Notes under the pieces: model-generated
Seen by the model: only the letters and a program-made list of their open reading frames with translations
What the model was told of the DNA's origin: nothing
Databases searched by the model: none
Shown here: piece after piece, positions 1 to 7,963 of the stretch
Layout of the letters: each line of letters opens with the position of its first letter
Position numbering within the stretch: position 1 is the stretch's first letter
DNA from: CAZCWM01 sp964622625
GTDB lineage: Bacteria > Planctomycetota > Phycisphaerae > Phycisphaerales > Phycisphaeraceae
Reading direction: 5' to 3'
Assembly: GCA_964622625.1 (NCBI GenBank)
Contig: CAZUUQ010000022.1
Location: 1 to 35,472, forward strand
Length of the DNA: 35,472 bases
Translations under genes and position numbers: made by a program

Positions 1-5
1 ATTTA

Positions 6-24
6 GCGGGCTCCCCTTGCCCGC
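6..24 (-). terminator. Hairpin after the acyltransferase gene
   Basis: A perfect 6-bp inverted repeat, GCGGGC and GCCCGC, with a 7-base loop lies just past the stop codon of the minus-strand gene that ends at 32. It is followed on the minus strand only by TAAAT, so there is no real U-tract. It could be a weak intrinsic terminator or an mRNA-end hairpin. Confidence 0.4.
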
Positions 25-31
25 CGCACTT

Positions 32-625
32 TCATTCCTCCGGGCCGCGCCCCATCGGCCGGGACTTGACCACCGTCGCCGGGTTGCCGGACACGACCAT
101 GCCGGCCGGCACATCGCTGATCGCCACGGCCCGGGCGCCGACCACCGCGTTGTCGCCCACCGCCACGCCCGGCGCGATGAACGCCTGGGCGCAGATCCAC
201 ACACCGCTGCCGATGGTGATGGGGCTGCGTTTCAGCGGCAGGTGCGCCTGGGTGTAGTCGTGCGTGCCGGCACACAGTTCGACGCCCTGCGACACCACCG
301 TGTGATCGCCGATACTCACCGGGCCGAGGTTGTAGACGTTCACGCCGTCGGCCAAAGCGCTGTGCTCGCCCATGCTCAGGAGCCAGGGATGAAAGATCTT
401 CGTCGTCGGGCGTGTGCGGCTGGTGTTTGCGAGTCTGGCCCCGAACCGCCGCAGCCAGAACCGCCGCCATCCGTAGCACCGCGGCAGGCTGAAACGCACC
501 AGCGTCGCTTCGACCATCCGCCAGGCGAACCGCCGCGCGTACTCACCGGGTGTGTAGGGATAGCGCGCGGTCTGATCCAGCCGCTGAAAGATGGGCTGAG
601 GTTGCCGTACAGGATCGTTGCTCAT
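32..625 (-). CDS. Hexapeptide-repeat acyltransferase (WcaF/maltose O-acetyltransferase type)
   Basis: This 197-aa protein probably transfers an acetyl or other acyl group to a sugar. The C-terminal two thirds show left-handed beta-helix spacing, with small and hydrophobic residues every six positions (VSIGDHTVVSQGV, ITIGSGVWICAQAFIAPGV, VGDNAVVGARAV). The segment AGTHDYTQAHLPL resembles the active-site loop of the family, and the end VSGNPATVVK is typical of WcaF/NodL/CysE-like enzymes. I start it at MSNDPV (625); a longer in-frame start at 694 would add an unlikely Arg/Ser-rich leader. It follows the aminotransferase gene on the same strand after 72 bp, so the two may be co-transcribed. The acceptor is unknown; a surface polysaccharide or glycolipid is a guess. 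Confidence 0.85.
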   Translation of the reverse strand: MSNDPVRQPQPIFQRLDQTARYPYTPGEYARRFAWRMVEATLVRFSLPRCYGWRRFWLRRFGARLANTSRTRPTTKIFHPWLLSMGEHSALADGVNVYNLGPVSIGDHTVVSQGVELCAGTHDYTQAHLPLKRSPITIGSGVWICAQAFIAPGVAVGDNAVVGARAVAISDVPAGMVVSGNPATVVKSRPMGRGPEE

Positions 626-697
626 CGGCGTCGATCTCCGTGCGGCCGAACGCGGCCGTGGAAGCATGATGCCCGAAGCATGGGACATTGCCAAACG

Positions 698-2092
698 TCA
701 CCGCCCGCGGGTGAGGGCGGCGGCCGCGAGTTTCCTGCCCACTTCCCACACCGGGCCGGGGAACTGGTGGCACGAGCCGATCACCGCGTCGAAGGCGGCG
801 ACGATCTGGTCCACATCCTCGGCCGTCAGCACCAGCGGCGGGATGAGCTTGATCACGTCCATGTGGTGACCAGCCACCTGGGCGAGGATGCCGTGGTCAG
901 CCAGCAGCGGCATGAGGATGGCCTGGCAGAACAGGCTTGCGTCGAGCTTGTGCAGCAGCTTCCAGCCCAGCTTGAGCGTCATCGACCGCGGCGGCTGAAA
1001 AGCGAGGCCGACCATCAACCCCTTGCCACGCACCTGCTGAACCATCTCGTAGCGGTCGATCAGTTCGCTCAGGCCGGCCATGAGTCGCTCACCCATCGCG
1101 GCCGCATTCTCGACGATGCGCTCCTCACGCAATACGTGCAGCGTCGCCAGGCCGGCAGCCATGGCCAGGTCGTTCTGGCCGAACGTCGTCGAGTGCACCA
1201 CGCAGCGGTCGAGGCTGGAAAAGACCTTCTCATGAATCCACCGCCGGCTGAGCACCGCGCCCACGGGCACGTAACCGCCCGACAGGCCCTTGGCGGTAAC
1301 CATGATGTCCGGCTCGATGGCCCAATGTTCGCAGGCGAACATGCGGCCTGTGCGGCCGTAGCCGGTCTGCACCTCGTCGGCAACGAAGAGCGCGCCATGT
1401 TGGCGGCAAAGCGCGGCAGCGCCAGGCAGGTAGCCGGCGTCGGGCATACTGACGCCCTTGCCCTGGATCGGCTCGACAATGAACGCCGCCACATCGCCGC
1501 GAGACAGTTCGCGTTCGAGGGCGGGCAGATCATTGAAGTCGACCTGCGTGGTGTCCGGCAGCAGCGGGCCGAAACCTTTGCGGAACTCGGCGCCGCCGTT
1601 GAGGGCCAGGCTCCCGGTGGTCAGGCCGTGAAAGCCCTTGCGGCAATGGATGATTCGCGCGCGGCCGGTGGCGGCGCGGCTGTACTTGATGGCGGTCTCG
1701 ACGCCCTCCGCGCCGCAGTTGGTGAAAAAGACGGTGTCGAGTCCGGGCGGGGCGATCTTCACCAGCTCGCGGGCCAGCAGACCCGACAGGCGGTACGGTC
1801 CCATCTTGATGAGGTTGGGCAGATCCAGGTCCATGGCCTGCTTGATCGCGTCGCGCACGACGGGGTGGTTGCGGCCGACGTTGAAGACGGCATAGCCGCC
1901 GAGGCAGTCGATGTAGCGCCGGCCGCGTTTGTCCCAGAGGTAAGCGCCCTGGCCGCGGGTGTAGGTGATGTCGAAGCCGATGGTGCGCAGGACTTTGGCA
2001 AAGGCGGGATTGATGTATTGTTCGATCAGCGGCAGAGCCTGATCCTCGTGGTCGCGGACGATGGCGGCGAGATCGAACGGCGGCGTGGTCAT
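698..2092 (-). CDS. Class III (PLP-dependent) aminotransferase, possibly HpnO-like
   Basis: This 464-aa enzyme of the ornithine/acetylornithine/GABA aminotransferase group moves an amino group using PLP. Visible signatures are NCGAEGVETAIK (about 125-136), the cofactor Asp in ADEVQTGYGRTG (from 238) and the Schiff-base lysine K268 in TAKGLSGGYVPVGAV. The start at MTTPPFDL (2092) gives a normal family N-terminus; the extension up to 2194 does not look like protein. The next gene, divergent and 129 bp away, encodes an HpnN-like MMPL transporter. HpnO, which aminates the bacteriohopanepolyol side chain, belongs to this same family, so a hopanoid role is possible. Amino-acid or polyamine catabolism is equally allowed by the sequence. 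The family call is certain; the substrate is not. Confidence 0.9.
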   Translation of the reverse strand: MTTPPFDLAAIVRDHEDQALPLIEQYINPAFAKVLRTIGFDITYTRGQGAYLWDKRGRRYIDCLGGYAVFNVGRNHPVVRDAIKQAMDLDLPNLIKMGPYRLSGLLARELVKIAPPGLDTVFFTNCGAEGVETAIKYSRAATGRARIIHCRKGFHGLTTGSLALNGGAEFRKGFGPLLPDTTQVDFNDLPALERELSRGDVAAFIVEPIQGKGVSMPDAGYLPGAAALCRQHGALFVADEVQTGYGRTGRMFACEHWAIEPDIMVTAKGLSGGYVPVGAVLSRRWIHEKVFSSLDRCVVHSTTFGQNDLAMAAGLATLHVLREERIVENAAAMGERLMAGLSELIDRYEMVQQVRGKGLMVGLAFQPPRSMTLKLGWKLLHKLDASLFCQAILMPLLADHGILAQVAGHHMDVIKLIPPLVLTAEDVDQIVAAFDAVIGSCHQFPGPVWEVGRKLAAAALTRGR

Positions 2093-2221
2093 GGCGGTGT
2101 CCGCTTCAGCAAGGCAGCATCGATCCGCACGGGCGGAGGCGTGTGGCGGGCGAAACCCGGATGGGGCACAATAGCGGCGCACGCGCTGTCGCACCCCGCC
2201 CCGCAGTGAGATGATTCTACG

Positions 2222-5050
2222 ATGAACGATGCGTCACGGGAAAGGACGGCCGCCCGCTGGGCGACCTGGCTGGCCGGGTTCATCACGCGCCGGCCGCGGC
2301 TGATTCTGCTGTGCGGCCTGCTGCTGGCGGCGGGATCGATCGCCCTGACCGCGATGCGCCTGGAGTTTCAGGCCAACCGCAATGACCTGATCGACGACGA
2401 CATCCCCTGGAACCAGCGGTTCGTCGACTGGTGGAACAACTTTCCGGGCACTTATGACCTGGTGGTGGTCGTCGACACGCACACCGATGCGGCTGACGAC
2501 AGCGACGCGGCGAGCAGCCAGGCGCAGCAGGCGCGGGCATATGTGGACGCTCTGGCGGGCGCTCTGCGAGCCAACGAGCACATCGCGGCGGTGGAATACG
2601 GGGCGCCGACCGGCGCCTTCTCGCCCAAGGCTGCTCGACTTATGCCGCTGGCGCAGTTCGAAAACCAACTGCAACAGGCGGCCGCGGCAGCCCCGATGCT
2701 GACCAGTCCCACGCCGGCGGCGGCGCTGGCGGCGCTGAACCAGCAGATGGCACGCGAGATGGCCGGCGCTGAGACAATCGATACCGAGCGCGCGGCTGAC
2801 CAGATCAGTGAACTGGCGGGTTTGATCCACGGTATTGCCAGCGTGCTGCCGGGGCCGCATGGCCAAGGCGATCCGTCGGCCCTGGTGGCGCGCCTCCAGC
2901 CGCCCTCGGATTGGGAATATCTGGCCAGCCCCAACGGCCGGCTGCTGTTCCTGCGCGTCACGCCCCGCAAGACCAACGGCCAACTCGATGCCGTGGCCGG
3001 ACCCATCGCCGCCGTCCGCGCCATCATGGATGACGTCGGCCGTCGGTTCCCCGGCGTCGAGGCCGGCCTGACCGGCGTCGAAGTCGTCGAGTCTGACGAA
3101 ACCCAGGCGGCGACGATCGACAGCACCGTCGCGTCCGCCGTGGCGTGCGTTCTCATTGCCGTCCTGCTGCTGGCGGCCTTTCACAGTTGGCGCATTCCGC
3201 TGCTGACGGTGGCGACTCTGCTGGTGGGCATCGCCTGGTCTTTCGGCTACCTGACGCTGGCCGTCGGACATCTGCAGATTCTCAGCGTGGTGTTCGTGGT
3301 GATCCTGCTGGGCCTGGGCGTGGCCTACAGCATCCACCTCATGGCCACGTTCGAACAGCTTCGCCACGGCCACGCCGACGAACTCGATGACTTCCGCGAC
3401 GCCCTGGCCCGGACGTTCACACTCATCGGTCCCGGCGTGGCGACCGGGGCGGTCACCACGGCCGCCGCCTTCGCCGTCACCGCGCTGACCGACTTCCGCG
3501 GCGTGGCGGAGATGGGCGTCATCGCGGCCGGCGGCGTGATGCTCTGCTTCATGGCCACCTTTGTGATTCTGCCGGCCCTGATGCGGCTCTACAGCCGGCG
3601 GCAGCGGCACATCGTGGCCCTTGAAGGACGCCTGATTCACCTGTTCGAGGAGCGCTGGGTCACGCCGTTCATTCGTCATCCGCGCTGGACGCTGACGATC
3701 GCGGCGCTGCTGACGGTCCTGGCCCTGGTCGCCACATCGCGGATGCGATTCAACAACGACCTCATGGCCCTTCAGCCGCGAGGCCTGGAAAGCGTGCAAT
3801 GGCAGCAGCGCATCGCCGAAGACGGCAAGGTGTCGATCTGGTTCGGCATCAGCATCACCGACAGCCTCGATGAAGCCCGCCGCCGCCGCGACGCCCTGCT
3901 CGACAAGCCCACCGTCGGGGCGGTGCGCGGCATCGGCCTGCTGTTTCCCGACGATGACGCGATGAAGCGACAGCGCATCGCGGCTGTACGGGCGCGGCTC
4001 GAACCGGCGCTGGACGCGGCCCGACAAGGCGCGGCGGACGCCGCAGCCGATGCGCAGGCAGCGGCGCGGCAACTCGGCCAACAGGCGGCGGCGTTGCGGC
4101 TGGCGGTGGGCATCGCGCTGGATCGCGGCGATGTGCCGGGACCAATCCGCTCCGCGCTGGATTCGGTGCAGGCGGCCTTGGCGCATCTGATGACGGGGTT
4201 GAATACGCTGGCGGGGCAAAGCCCCGAGGCCCAGCGGCAGGCCTCCGCCGCGCTGCAAGCGGCGTGGGACGACTTTCGCGCCCAGGCGGCCCAGCAGCTT
4301 GAGATGTTGCTCGACCCATCGCCGCTGATGCCCGACGATCTGCCGGCCGAGCTGCTGCGGCCGTACATCGACGCCCGCGATCCCCAGCGGCCGCGCTACG
4401 CCCTGGAAATTCATGCCCGCCTGCCGGAGGACAGCTCGGTCGACAGCCCGTTGTCACCGCGGTTCCTGCCGCGTTTCATCGCCGACATGCGCGCCGTCGA
4501 TCCGTACACCACCGGCGTGATCGCGCAGATTCACGATTCGGGCCGCATGATCTTCATGTCCTACCAGGGGGCGGGGCTGCTGGCGCTGGGCGTGGTGTTC
4601 GGTCTGGTGTGGATCGGCATGCGCGACCTGCGCGACGCGTTGCTGTGCCTGATGCCGGTGGCGGTGGGCTTCGCCCTGACGTTCGGCCTGATGTGGCTGG
4701 CGGGCATCGACCTCAATCCGGCCAACCTCATCGTGCTGCCGCTGATGTTCGGCATCGGGGTGGACAGCGGCGTGCACATGCTGCACCGTTACCGCCAACA
4801 GCCCGATGACGTGCCACCAGGATTGACCCACGGCACGGGCAAGGGCATCACGGTCACGAGCTTCACCACGATGATCGGCTTCGCGGCGATGATGCTGGCG
4901 CGGCACAGGGGGATCGCCAGCCTGGGCTTCGTGCTGACGGTGGGGCTTGGCCTGACGCTGCTGGCGTGCTGGACGGTCGTACCCGCGTGGCTGCGCCTGC
5001 GGCAGATCAAGAGGCAACGCGCGGGCGCACCCGACACAACCGCTCCCTGA
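2222..5050 (+). CDS. MMPL/RND-family transporter, HpnN-like
   Basis: A 942-aa inner-membrane protein with the duplicated RND layout: one N-terminal TM (about 22-45), a periplasmic domain, five to six TMs (about 300-455), another TM (about 483-505), a second periplasmic domain with an Ala/Gln-rich, probably coiled-coil stretch (about 590-640), and a final TM bundle (about 780-925). Conserved MMPL segments include VILLGLGVAYSIHLMATFEQ in the first half and LPLMFGIGVDSGVHMLHRY with GKGITVTSFTTMIGFAA in the second. The N-terminus, including NRNDLIDDDIPWNQRFVDWW, resembles HpnN, which moves hopanoids to the outer membrane. Transport of hopanoid or another lipid is an inference; MMPL proteins of unknown substrate are common in planctomycetes. 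Confidence 0.85.
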   Translation: MNDASRERTAARWATWLAGFITRRPRLILLCGLLLAAGSIALTAMRLEFQANRNDLIDDDIPWNQRFVDWWNNFPGTYDLVVVVDTHTDAADDSDAASSQAQQARAYVDALAGALRANEHIAAVEYGAPTGAFSPKAARLMPLAQFENQLQQAAAAAPMLTSPTPAAALAALNQQMAREMAGAETIDTERAADQISELAGLIHGIASVLPGPHGQGDPSALVARLQPPSDWEYLASPNGRLLFLRVTPRKTNGQLDAVAGPIAAVRAIMDDVGRRFPGVEAGLTGVEVVESDETQAATIDSTVASAVACVLIAVLLLAAFHSWRIPLLTVATLLVGIAWSFGYLTLAVGHLQILSVVFVVILLGLGVAYSIHLMATFEQLRHGHADELDDFRDALARTFTLIGPGVATGAVTTAAAFAVTALTDFRGVAEMGVIAAGGVMLCFMATFVILPALMRLYSRRQRHIVALEGRLIHLFEERWVTPFIRHPRWTLTIAALLTVLALVATSRMRFNNDLMALQPRGLESVQWQQRIAEDGKVSIWFGISITDSLDEARRRRDALLDKPTVGAVRGIGLLFPDDDAMKRQRIAAVRARLEPALDAARQGAADAAADAQAAARQLGQQAAALRLAVGIALDRGDVPGPIRSALDSVQAALAHLMTGLNTLAGQSPEAQRQASAALQAAWDDFRAQAAQQLEMLLDPSPLMPDDLPAELLRPYIDARDPQRPRYALEIHARLPEDSSVDSPLSPRFLPRFIADMRAVDPYTTGVIAQIHDSGRMIFMSYQGAGLLALGVVFGLVWIGMRDLRDALLCLMPVAVGFALTFGLMWLAGIDLNPANLIVLPLMFGIGVDSGVHMLHRYRQQPDDVPPGLTHGTGKGITVTSFTTMIGFAAMMLARHRGIASLGFVLTVGLGLTLLACWTVVPAWLRLRQIKRQRAGAPDTTAP

Positions 5051-5115
5051 CCGACGCGGCTGTTCAGAGAGCGGTCATCGTGCGTTGTGCTGGTTGGCAT
5101 CGCGAGCCGGCGTCG

Positions 5116-6132
5116 TCAGCGCTTCTTGCGCGGCCGCCGGTCGAGCACCATCGCCAGGCCGGCCAGCAGCAGCGCGGCCGTGGCCGGCTCGGGAATCATG
5201 GTCGAGGCGCCGCCGCCCACGAACTCATCGCCGCCGCCGAAGACCTCGCCGTAAGCGAATCCCTCGGCCCCGTAGACCTTGGTGTTGCTGCCCATGCTGA
5301 TGTCGCCGACCGCCCAGAGCACGCCCTGCACTTCCGCGCCGGCGCCCAGGCCGATGGTAGAGCCGACACTGATGAAGTTGGCCTGACTGGTGGTGTTCTG
5401 CGCCAGCCACACCGAACCGCCGACCAGCACCGTCAAGCTGCCGCCGCCGCTGGTGGTGATGGCGACGTTGCTGCCGGTGCTGAAGTTGCCCGTGACATGG
5501 ATGACCACGTCGCCGCCGCTGGTGTCGACGTTCAGGTCGGAGTTCTGGGCCAGCCACACGGAGTCGAAGCTGTATTCGCCGGCCACGAGGTCGAGGGTGA
5601 CGTTATTGCCGGTGGACAATCCGCCGTAGGCCCCGGGCGCCAGTTCATAGCTGCTGTTGTTGGCAAACCATTCCGAGCCGACGCCGGGCGCCAGCACGTC
5701 GAGATCAGGCAGCGGTCCGGGCGACCAGGCGTCGGCCGCGTCGAGTTCACTCAAGCCGCCTGTGATCGTTGAGTTGTTGCCCACCGAGTAGGTTGTTCCG
5801 TACCAGGCCGTGCCGCCGATCTTCGCCTTGTTGCCCAGGCTCAGCGCGGCCCCGACATACAACGAGCCTGAGACTTCCACTTTCTGACCGCCGCCAAGGT
5901 TCGCGCCGGTGTAGACGCTGCCTTCAACTTCGGTGTTGTTGCCCAACCAGACGCTGGCGGCGCCGATGGAGCCCTCGATTTCGGCGCCGCTCTGGGTCGA
6001 GATCTGCCCGCCGGAGTAGACGGCGAAACCCGTCGGATCGCCGATCATCGCCGCCTCAGCGTTCAGCGCGACGACCAGCGCGGCCAGGGCGAAGGTGAAT
6101 GTGCCGATGCGAGTGCTGCTTGCGCGATTCAT
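5116..6132 (-). CDS. PEP-CTERM surface protein with beta-helix-like repeats
   Basis: A 338-aa exported protein with an N-terminal signal sequence (MNRASSTRIGTFTFALAALV) and a C-terminal PEP-CTERM tag: IPEPATAALLLAGLAMVL followed by a basic tail. That tag is cleaved and sorted by exosortase in other bacteria. Between them lies a repeated pattern, roughly every 18-25 residues, of the type VWLGNN, LSLGNK, YSVGNN, STGNN, VWLAQN, STGSN, VWLAQN and SMGSN, each followed by a beta-prone stretch. This suggests a right-handed parallel beta-helix or bactofilin-like stack. I prefer the start at 6132 because GGAGG lies five bases upstream; an ATG at 6144 would place that SD inside the gene. It converges on the MMPL gene. 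The function may be a cell-surface or matrix protein; no enzymatic motif is seen. Confidence 0.85.
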   Translation of the reverse strand: MNRASSTRIGTFTFALAALVVALNAEAAMIGDPTGFAVYSGGQISTQSGAEIEGSIGAASVWLGNNTEVEGSVYTGANLGGGQKVEVSGSLYVGAALSLGNKAKIGGTAWYGTTYSVGNNSTITGGLSELDAADAWSPGPLPDLDVLAPGVGSEWFANNSSYELAPGAYGGLSTGNNVTLDLVAGEYSFDSVWLAQNSDLNVDTSGGDVVIHVTGNFSTGSNVAITTSGGGSLTVLVGGSVWLAQNTTSQANFISVGSTIGLGAGAEVQGVLWAVGDISMGSNTKVYGAEGFAYGEVFGGGDEFVGGGASTMIPEPATAALLLAGLAMVLDRRPRKKR

Positions 6133-6181
6133 CGTGGCCTCCATTGTGTCCGTTGCGTGCGGGGATGCGAAGGTCCCGGCT

Positions 6182-6197
6182 CCGACGACGACGTCGG
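6182..6197. repeat. Inverted repeat between a small membrane gene and the PEP-CTERM gene
   Basis: CCGACG and CGTCGG are perfect complements separated by four bases, lying directly after the stop codon of the minus-strand gene that ends at 6199. No T-tract follows. It may be an intercistronic mRNA hairpin or a protein-binding site upstream of the PEP-CTERM gene. Confidence 0.35.
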
Positions 6198-6198
6198 G

Positions 6199-6414
6199 TT
6201 ATTCGCGGTCGGAAGTTGCGGTGCCGCCACCGGCGAGGACCCGTTGCCGCGCGTGCAGGCAGAGGCCCAGACCGACCATGCCCATGGCGATCGTCGCGGC
6301 CGGCGAGTCCCACGCGGCTCCGAAGTCCGGATGCACCGCGGCCGTCACGATCGTCGCGGCTGCCGCAGCCCACATGGCCAAAAGGACTGACTTGCCCATC
6401 ACGCGCTTGTTCAT
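6199..6414 (-). CDS. Small two-TM membrane protein, unknown function
   Basis: A 71-aa protein starting MNKRVMGKSV with two hydrophobic stretches (about 9-27 and 38-54) separated by HPDFGAAWDSPAA. It ends in a short polar tail. GGAGG lies seven bases before the ATG at 6414 and only one base before an in-frame ATG at 6420, so 6414 is the likelier start; the longer reading frame up to 6624 lacks protein character. It is not recognised as a known family. It lies between the CPMC membrane protein and the PEP-CTERM gene on the same strand and could be co-expressed with either. Confidence 0.55.
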   Translation of the reverse strand: MNKRVMGKSVLLAMWAAAAATIVTAAVHPDFGAAWDSPAATIAMGMVGLGLCLHARQRVLAGGGTATSDRE

Positions 6415-6429
6415 CGCCATGCCTCCAAA

Positions 6430-6448
6430 GACGTGACTGCACCACGTC
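6430..6448. promoter_or_regulatory. Palindrome GACGTG-N7-CACGTC, candidate operator
   Basis: A perfect 6-bp inverted repeat with 7-bp spacing lies just upstream of the Shine-Dalgarno of the small membrane gene that starts at 6414. Its position between promoter and start, and its dyad symmetry, fit a dimeric repressor site. It could also form an mRNA hairpin. No regulator is assigned. Confidence 0.35.
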
Positions 6449-6530
6449 ACGCGTGAAGGCGACGATATAACCGCCTCGGACGCGATGGCGGCCGTGCGGA
6501 CGGATGCTGCTTTTCTTGCGAAGCGACGGT

Positions 6531-6914
6531 CTATGCCGTCTGGGAAGAGTGGTCGGCCGCGGCGGGTGTGGCAGCCGCATCGCTGAGGGGAATGACAACC
6601 TCCCCGGCGCGGCGGAAGTGCCACCAGAGCACCGCTCCGCCGCTGACCAACATGGTGTAGGGCACGGCCAGCATCAGCAGAATGGAGAGGTAGAACCCGC
6701 GGGCCAGATCGCCCTGGCCGGCGGACGACTGCATGGCGTCGCCGGATGCGGGGCCGGCGTCGGGCGCGTCCCCGACCGCGGCCGGGCCGTCACCGCCGGG
6801 CAGGTTGCTGGCACACATCGGACACGCCCGCACCGTCGCCGTCCAACCCAGGCAGACGGCAATCACCGCCACCACCATCGAGCGGGCCGCGTGCGCTTGT
6901 GATGATCGGACCAT
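6531..6914 (-). CDS. Small membrane protein with N-terminal CPMC motif
   Basis: A 127-aa protein with a signal-like N-terminus (VVAVIAVCLGWTATVRA), immediately followed by CPMCASNLPG (Cys31 and Cys34), a Gly/Ala/Asp-rich linker, one strong TM (about 80-105, GFYLSILLMLAVPYTMLVSG) and a short cytoplasmic tail. A CPxC pair right after the signal cleavage region could bind metal or take part in thiol exchange in the periplasm. Similar 'ACPMC' proteins are common as unnamed membrane proteins in planctomycetes. The start at 6914 has GGAG about eight bases upstream. It sits downstream of the ccm operon and the PDZ protein on the same strand, so a link to cytochrome assembly is possible but unproven. 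Confidence 0.65.
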   Translation of the reverse strand: MVRSSQAHAARSMVVAVIAVCLGWTATVRACPMCASNLPGGDGPAAVGDAPDAGPASGDAMQSSAGQGDLARGFYLSILLMLAVPYTMLVSGGAVLWWHFRRAGEVVIPLSDAAATPAAADHSSQTA

Positions 6915-7016
6915 GGCGGGAACTCCGAAGGCAAATGCGGCCGCTGTCGTCGGTGCCGCCGCATCAGTATACCCATGAGATCGCACCATCATTCGCGGCC
7001 CAAACCACCGGCCGCC

Positions 7017-7763
7017 TCAAGGCACGGCAGGAGTCGGCGGAGCCGGCGATGCGAGCTCGCGCAGGATCGCCGCCTCGACCTCGGCCGCCAGGTTGCGCGT
7101 GATGGTCTGCTGAAGCACCGGCAGCGAACTGAGCTGCACCTCCACCTCCATCCGCCTGCCGGCACGCCAGAGCGTCAGCACCACCTGCCTGCCGCAGCCG
7201 GCGTCGCGGATACGGCGCACGAGGTCATCCGATGCGGCCTGGACATCAACTCCGGCCGCCAGCGGTTGCCCATCGATGCCCACGATGAGGTCGCCGGCTC
7301 GCAGCACCACATGGGCGGGGAACCCGGGCTCCGTCCTGATGACGCAGACCCCCGCCCCGGAACGAGGTTCCACCCCGGCTTGCCGCATCGTGGACTCGAG
7401 TGCCGCGGCCGGCATGCCCGCGTGATGCATTCCCAAGGCGCCCGGATGCTGATCCGCGATGAACGGCTCGATCTGCTCGCGGACCGTGACGTGCACGCCG
7501 ACCGCCACAAGCCGATGCACCTGCTCGGGCGTCAAAGCCGCATCGAGCAACCCTTCCCACCGCTGTCGCGTCAGGGTCGCGTCGCCCAGAAGCGCCCGAC
7601 TCGCCGCCTCCCGCGCCGCATACTCCTCCGCGTCAAGCTGCATCAGAAGCTGCTGGTAGTCGCCGACAGCCGCCGATGCGTCGTCATCGGCCGCGACGAG
7701 GCCGGCCTCCATCGCCAGCAGCGACAAAAATACCTGTACAAACACATGGCCCTTGCGACACAT
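7017..7763 (-). CDS. Exported PDZ-domain protein
   Basis: A 248-aa protein starting MCRKGHVFVQVFLSLLAMEAGLVAA, which is a signal peptide, followed by a helical region (about 30-130) and a PDZ domain (about 140-220). The PDZ core is GVCVIRTEPGFPAHVVLRAGDLIVGIDGQPL, quoted here only as family evidence in the pieces GVCVIRTEPGFPA and LRAGDLIVGIDGQPL. No protease catalytic triad is present, so this is a PDZ adaptor rather than a DegP-type enzyme. It follows the ccmD-like gene after about 100 bp that contain repeated GCATATC elements, so it may be the last gene of the ccm operon or have its own promoter. Role unknown; periplasmic peptide or protein binding is implied by the domain. Confidence 0.75.
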   Translation of the reverse strand: MCRKGHVFVQVFLSLLAMEAGLVAADDDASAAVGDYQQLLMQLDAEEYAAREAASRALLGDATLTRQRWEGLLDAALTPEQVHRLVAVGVHVTVREQIEPFIADQHPGALGMHHAGMPAAALESTMRQAGVEPRSGAGVCVIRTEPGFPAHVVLRAGDLIVGIDGQPLAAGVDVQAASDDLVRRIRDAGCGRQVVLTLWRAGRRMEVEVQLSSLPVLQQTITRNLAAEVEAAILRELASPAPPTPAVP

Positions 7764-7782
7764 CAATCTGACGCCCGATCGC

Positions 7783-7858
7783 GCATATCAGAGGATATTG
7801 ATGCTCCAGCATATCCGGCATCGGCTTATCCACCAAGCACCGGCTGTATGTGATATGC
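7783..7858. repeat. Three GCATATC heptamers upstream of the PDZ gene
   Basis: GCATATC occurs at 7783-7789 and 7809-7815 and in inverted form (GATATGC) at 7852-7858, within a stretch that is more AT-rich than its surroundings. It lies in the gap between the ccmD-like and PDZ genes. The arrangement suggests binding sites for a regulator; a partial hairpin around ATGCTGGAGCAT overlaps the middle copy. Confidence 0.4.
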
Positions 7859-7864
7859 GACCGC

Positions 7865-7963
7865 TCAGAGGCGCCGGCTGCGCAGCCACAGGGCAAAGGC
7901 ATGGCCCCAGAGCAGACTCAGGCCGACGGCGTAGGCGAGGATGGTGAACTGCACATCATTCAT
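7865..7963 (-). CDS. ccmD: CcmD-like small membrane protein
   Basis: A 32-aa ORF reading MNDVQFTILAYAVGLSLLWG, then HAFALWLRSRRL. It has a single TM segment and an Arg-rich cytoplasmic end, the classic build of CcmD, which holds CcmE in the CcmABC heme-export complex. Its ATG overlaps the ccmC stop codon in the form ATGA (7963-7960), as expected for translational coupling, and it occupies the usual ccmD place after ccmC. CcmD has almost no conserved residues, so the call rests on size, topology and position. The protein is shorter than most CcmD (about 45-70 aa). Confidence 0.75.
   Translation of the reverse strand: MNDVQFTILAYAVGLSLLWGHAFALWLRSRRL

Noticed and set aside
701..719. CCGCCC and GGGCGG stem at the 3' end of the aminotransferase gene
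   Set aside because: It lies inside the coding sequence before the stop codon, so it is not a terminator for this gene.
2164..2177. GG-N10-GC spacing in the gap before the MMPL gene, as a sigma-54 promoter
   Set aside because: The -12 box is CGGC and the first base of the -24 box is wrong; in GC-rich DNA the spacing alone is easily met by chance.
17..2209. A 730-aa open frame on the plus strand opposite the aminotransferase and acyltransferase genes
   Set aside because: It lies antisense to two genes with clear family motifs, its own sequence has no domain and is rich in Arg, Ala and His; long open antisense frames are expected at this GC content.
6543..7900. Second CcmH or CcmG gene among the small genes after ccmD
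   Set aside because: The CPMC protein has no thioredoxin fold and lacks the CcmH LRCxxC motif; the PDZ protein has no active cysteines.
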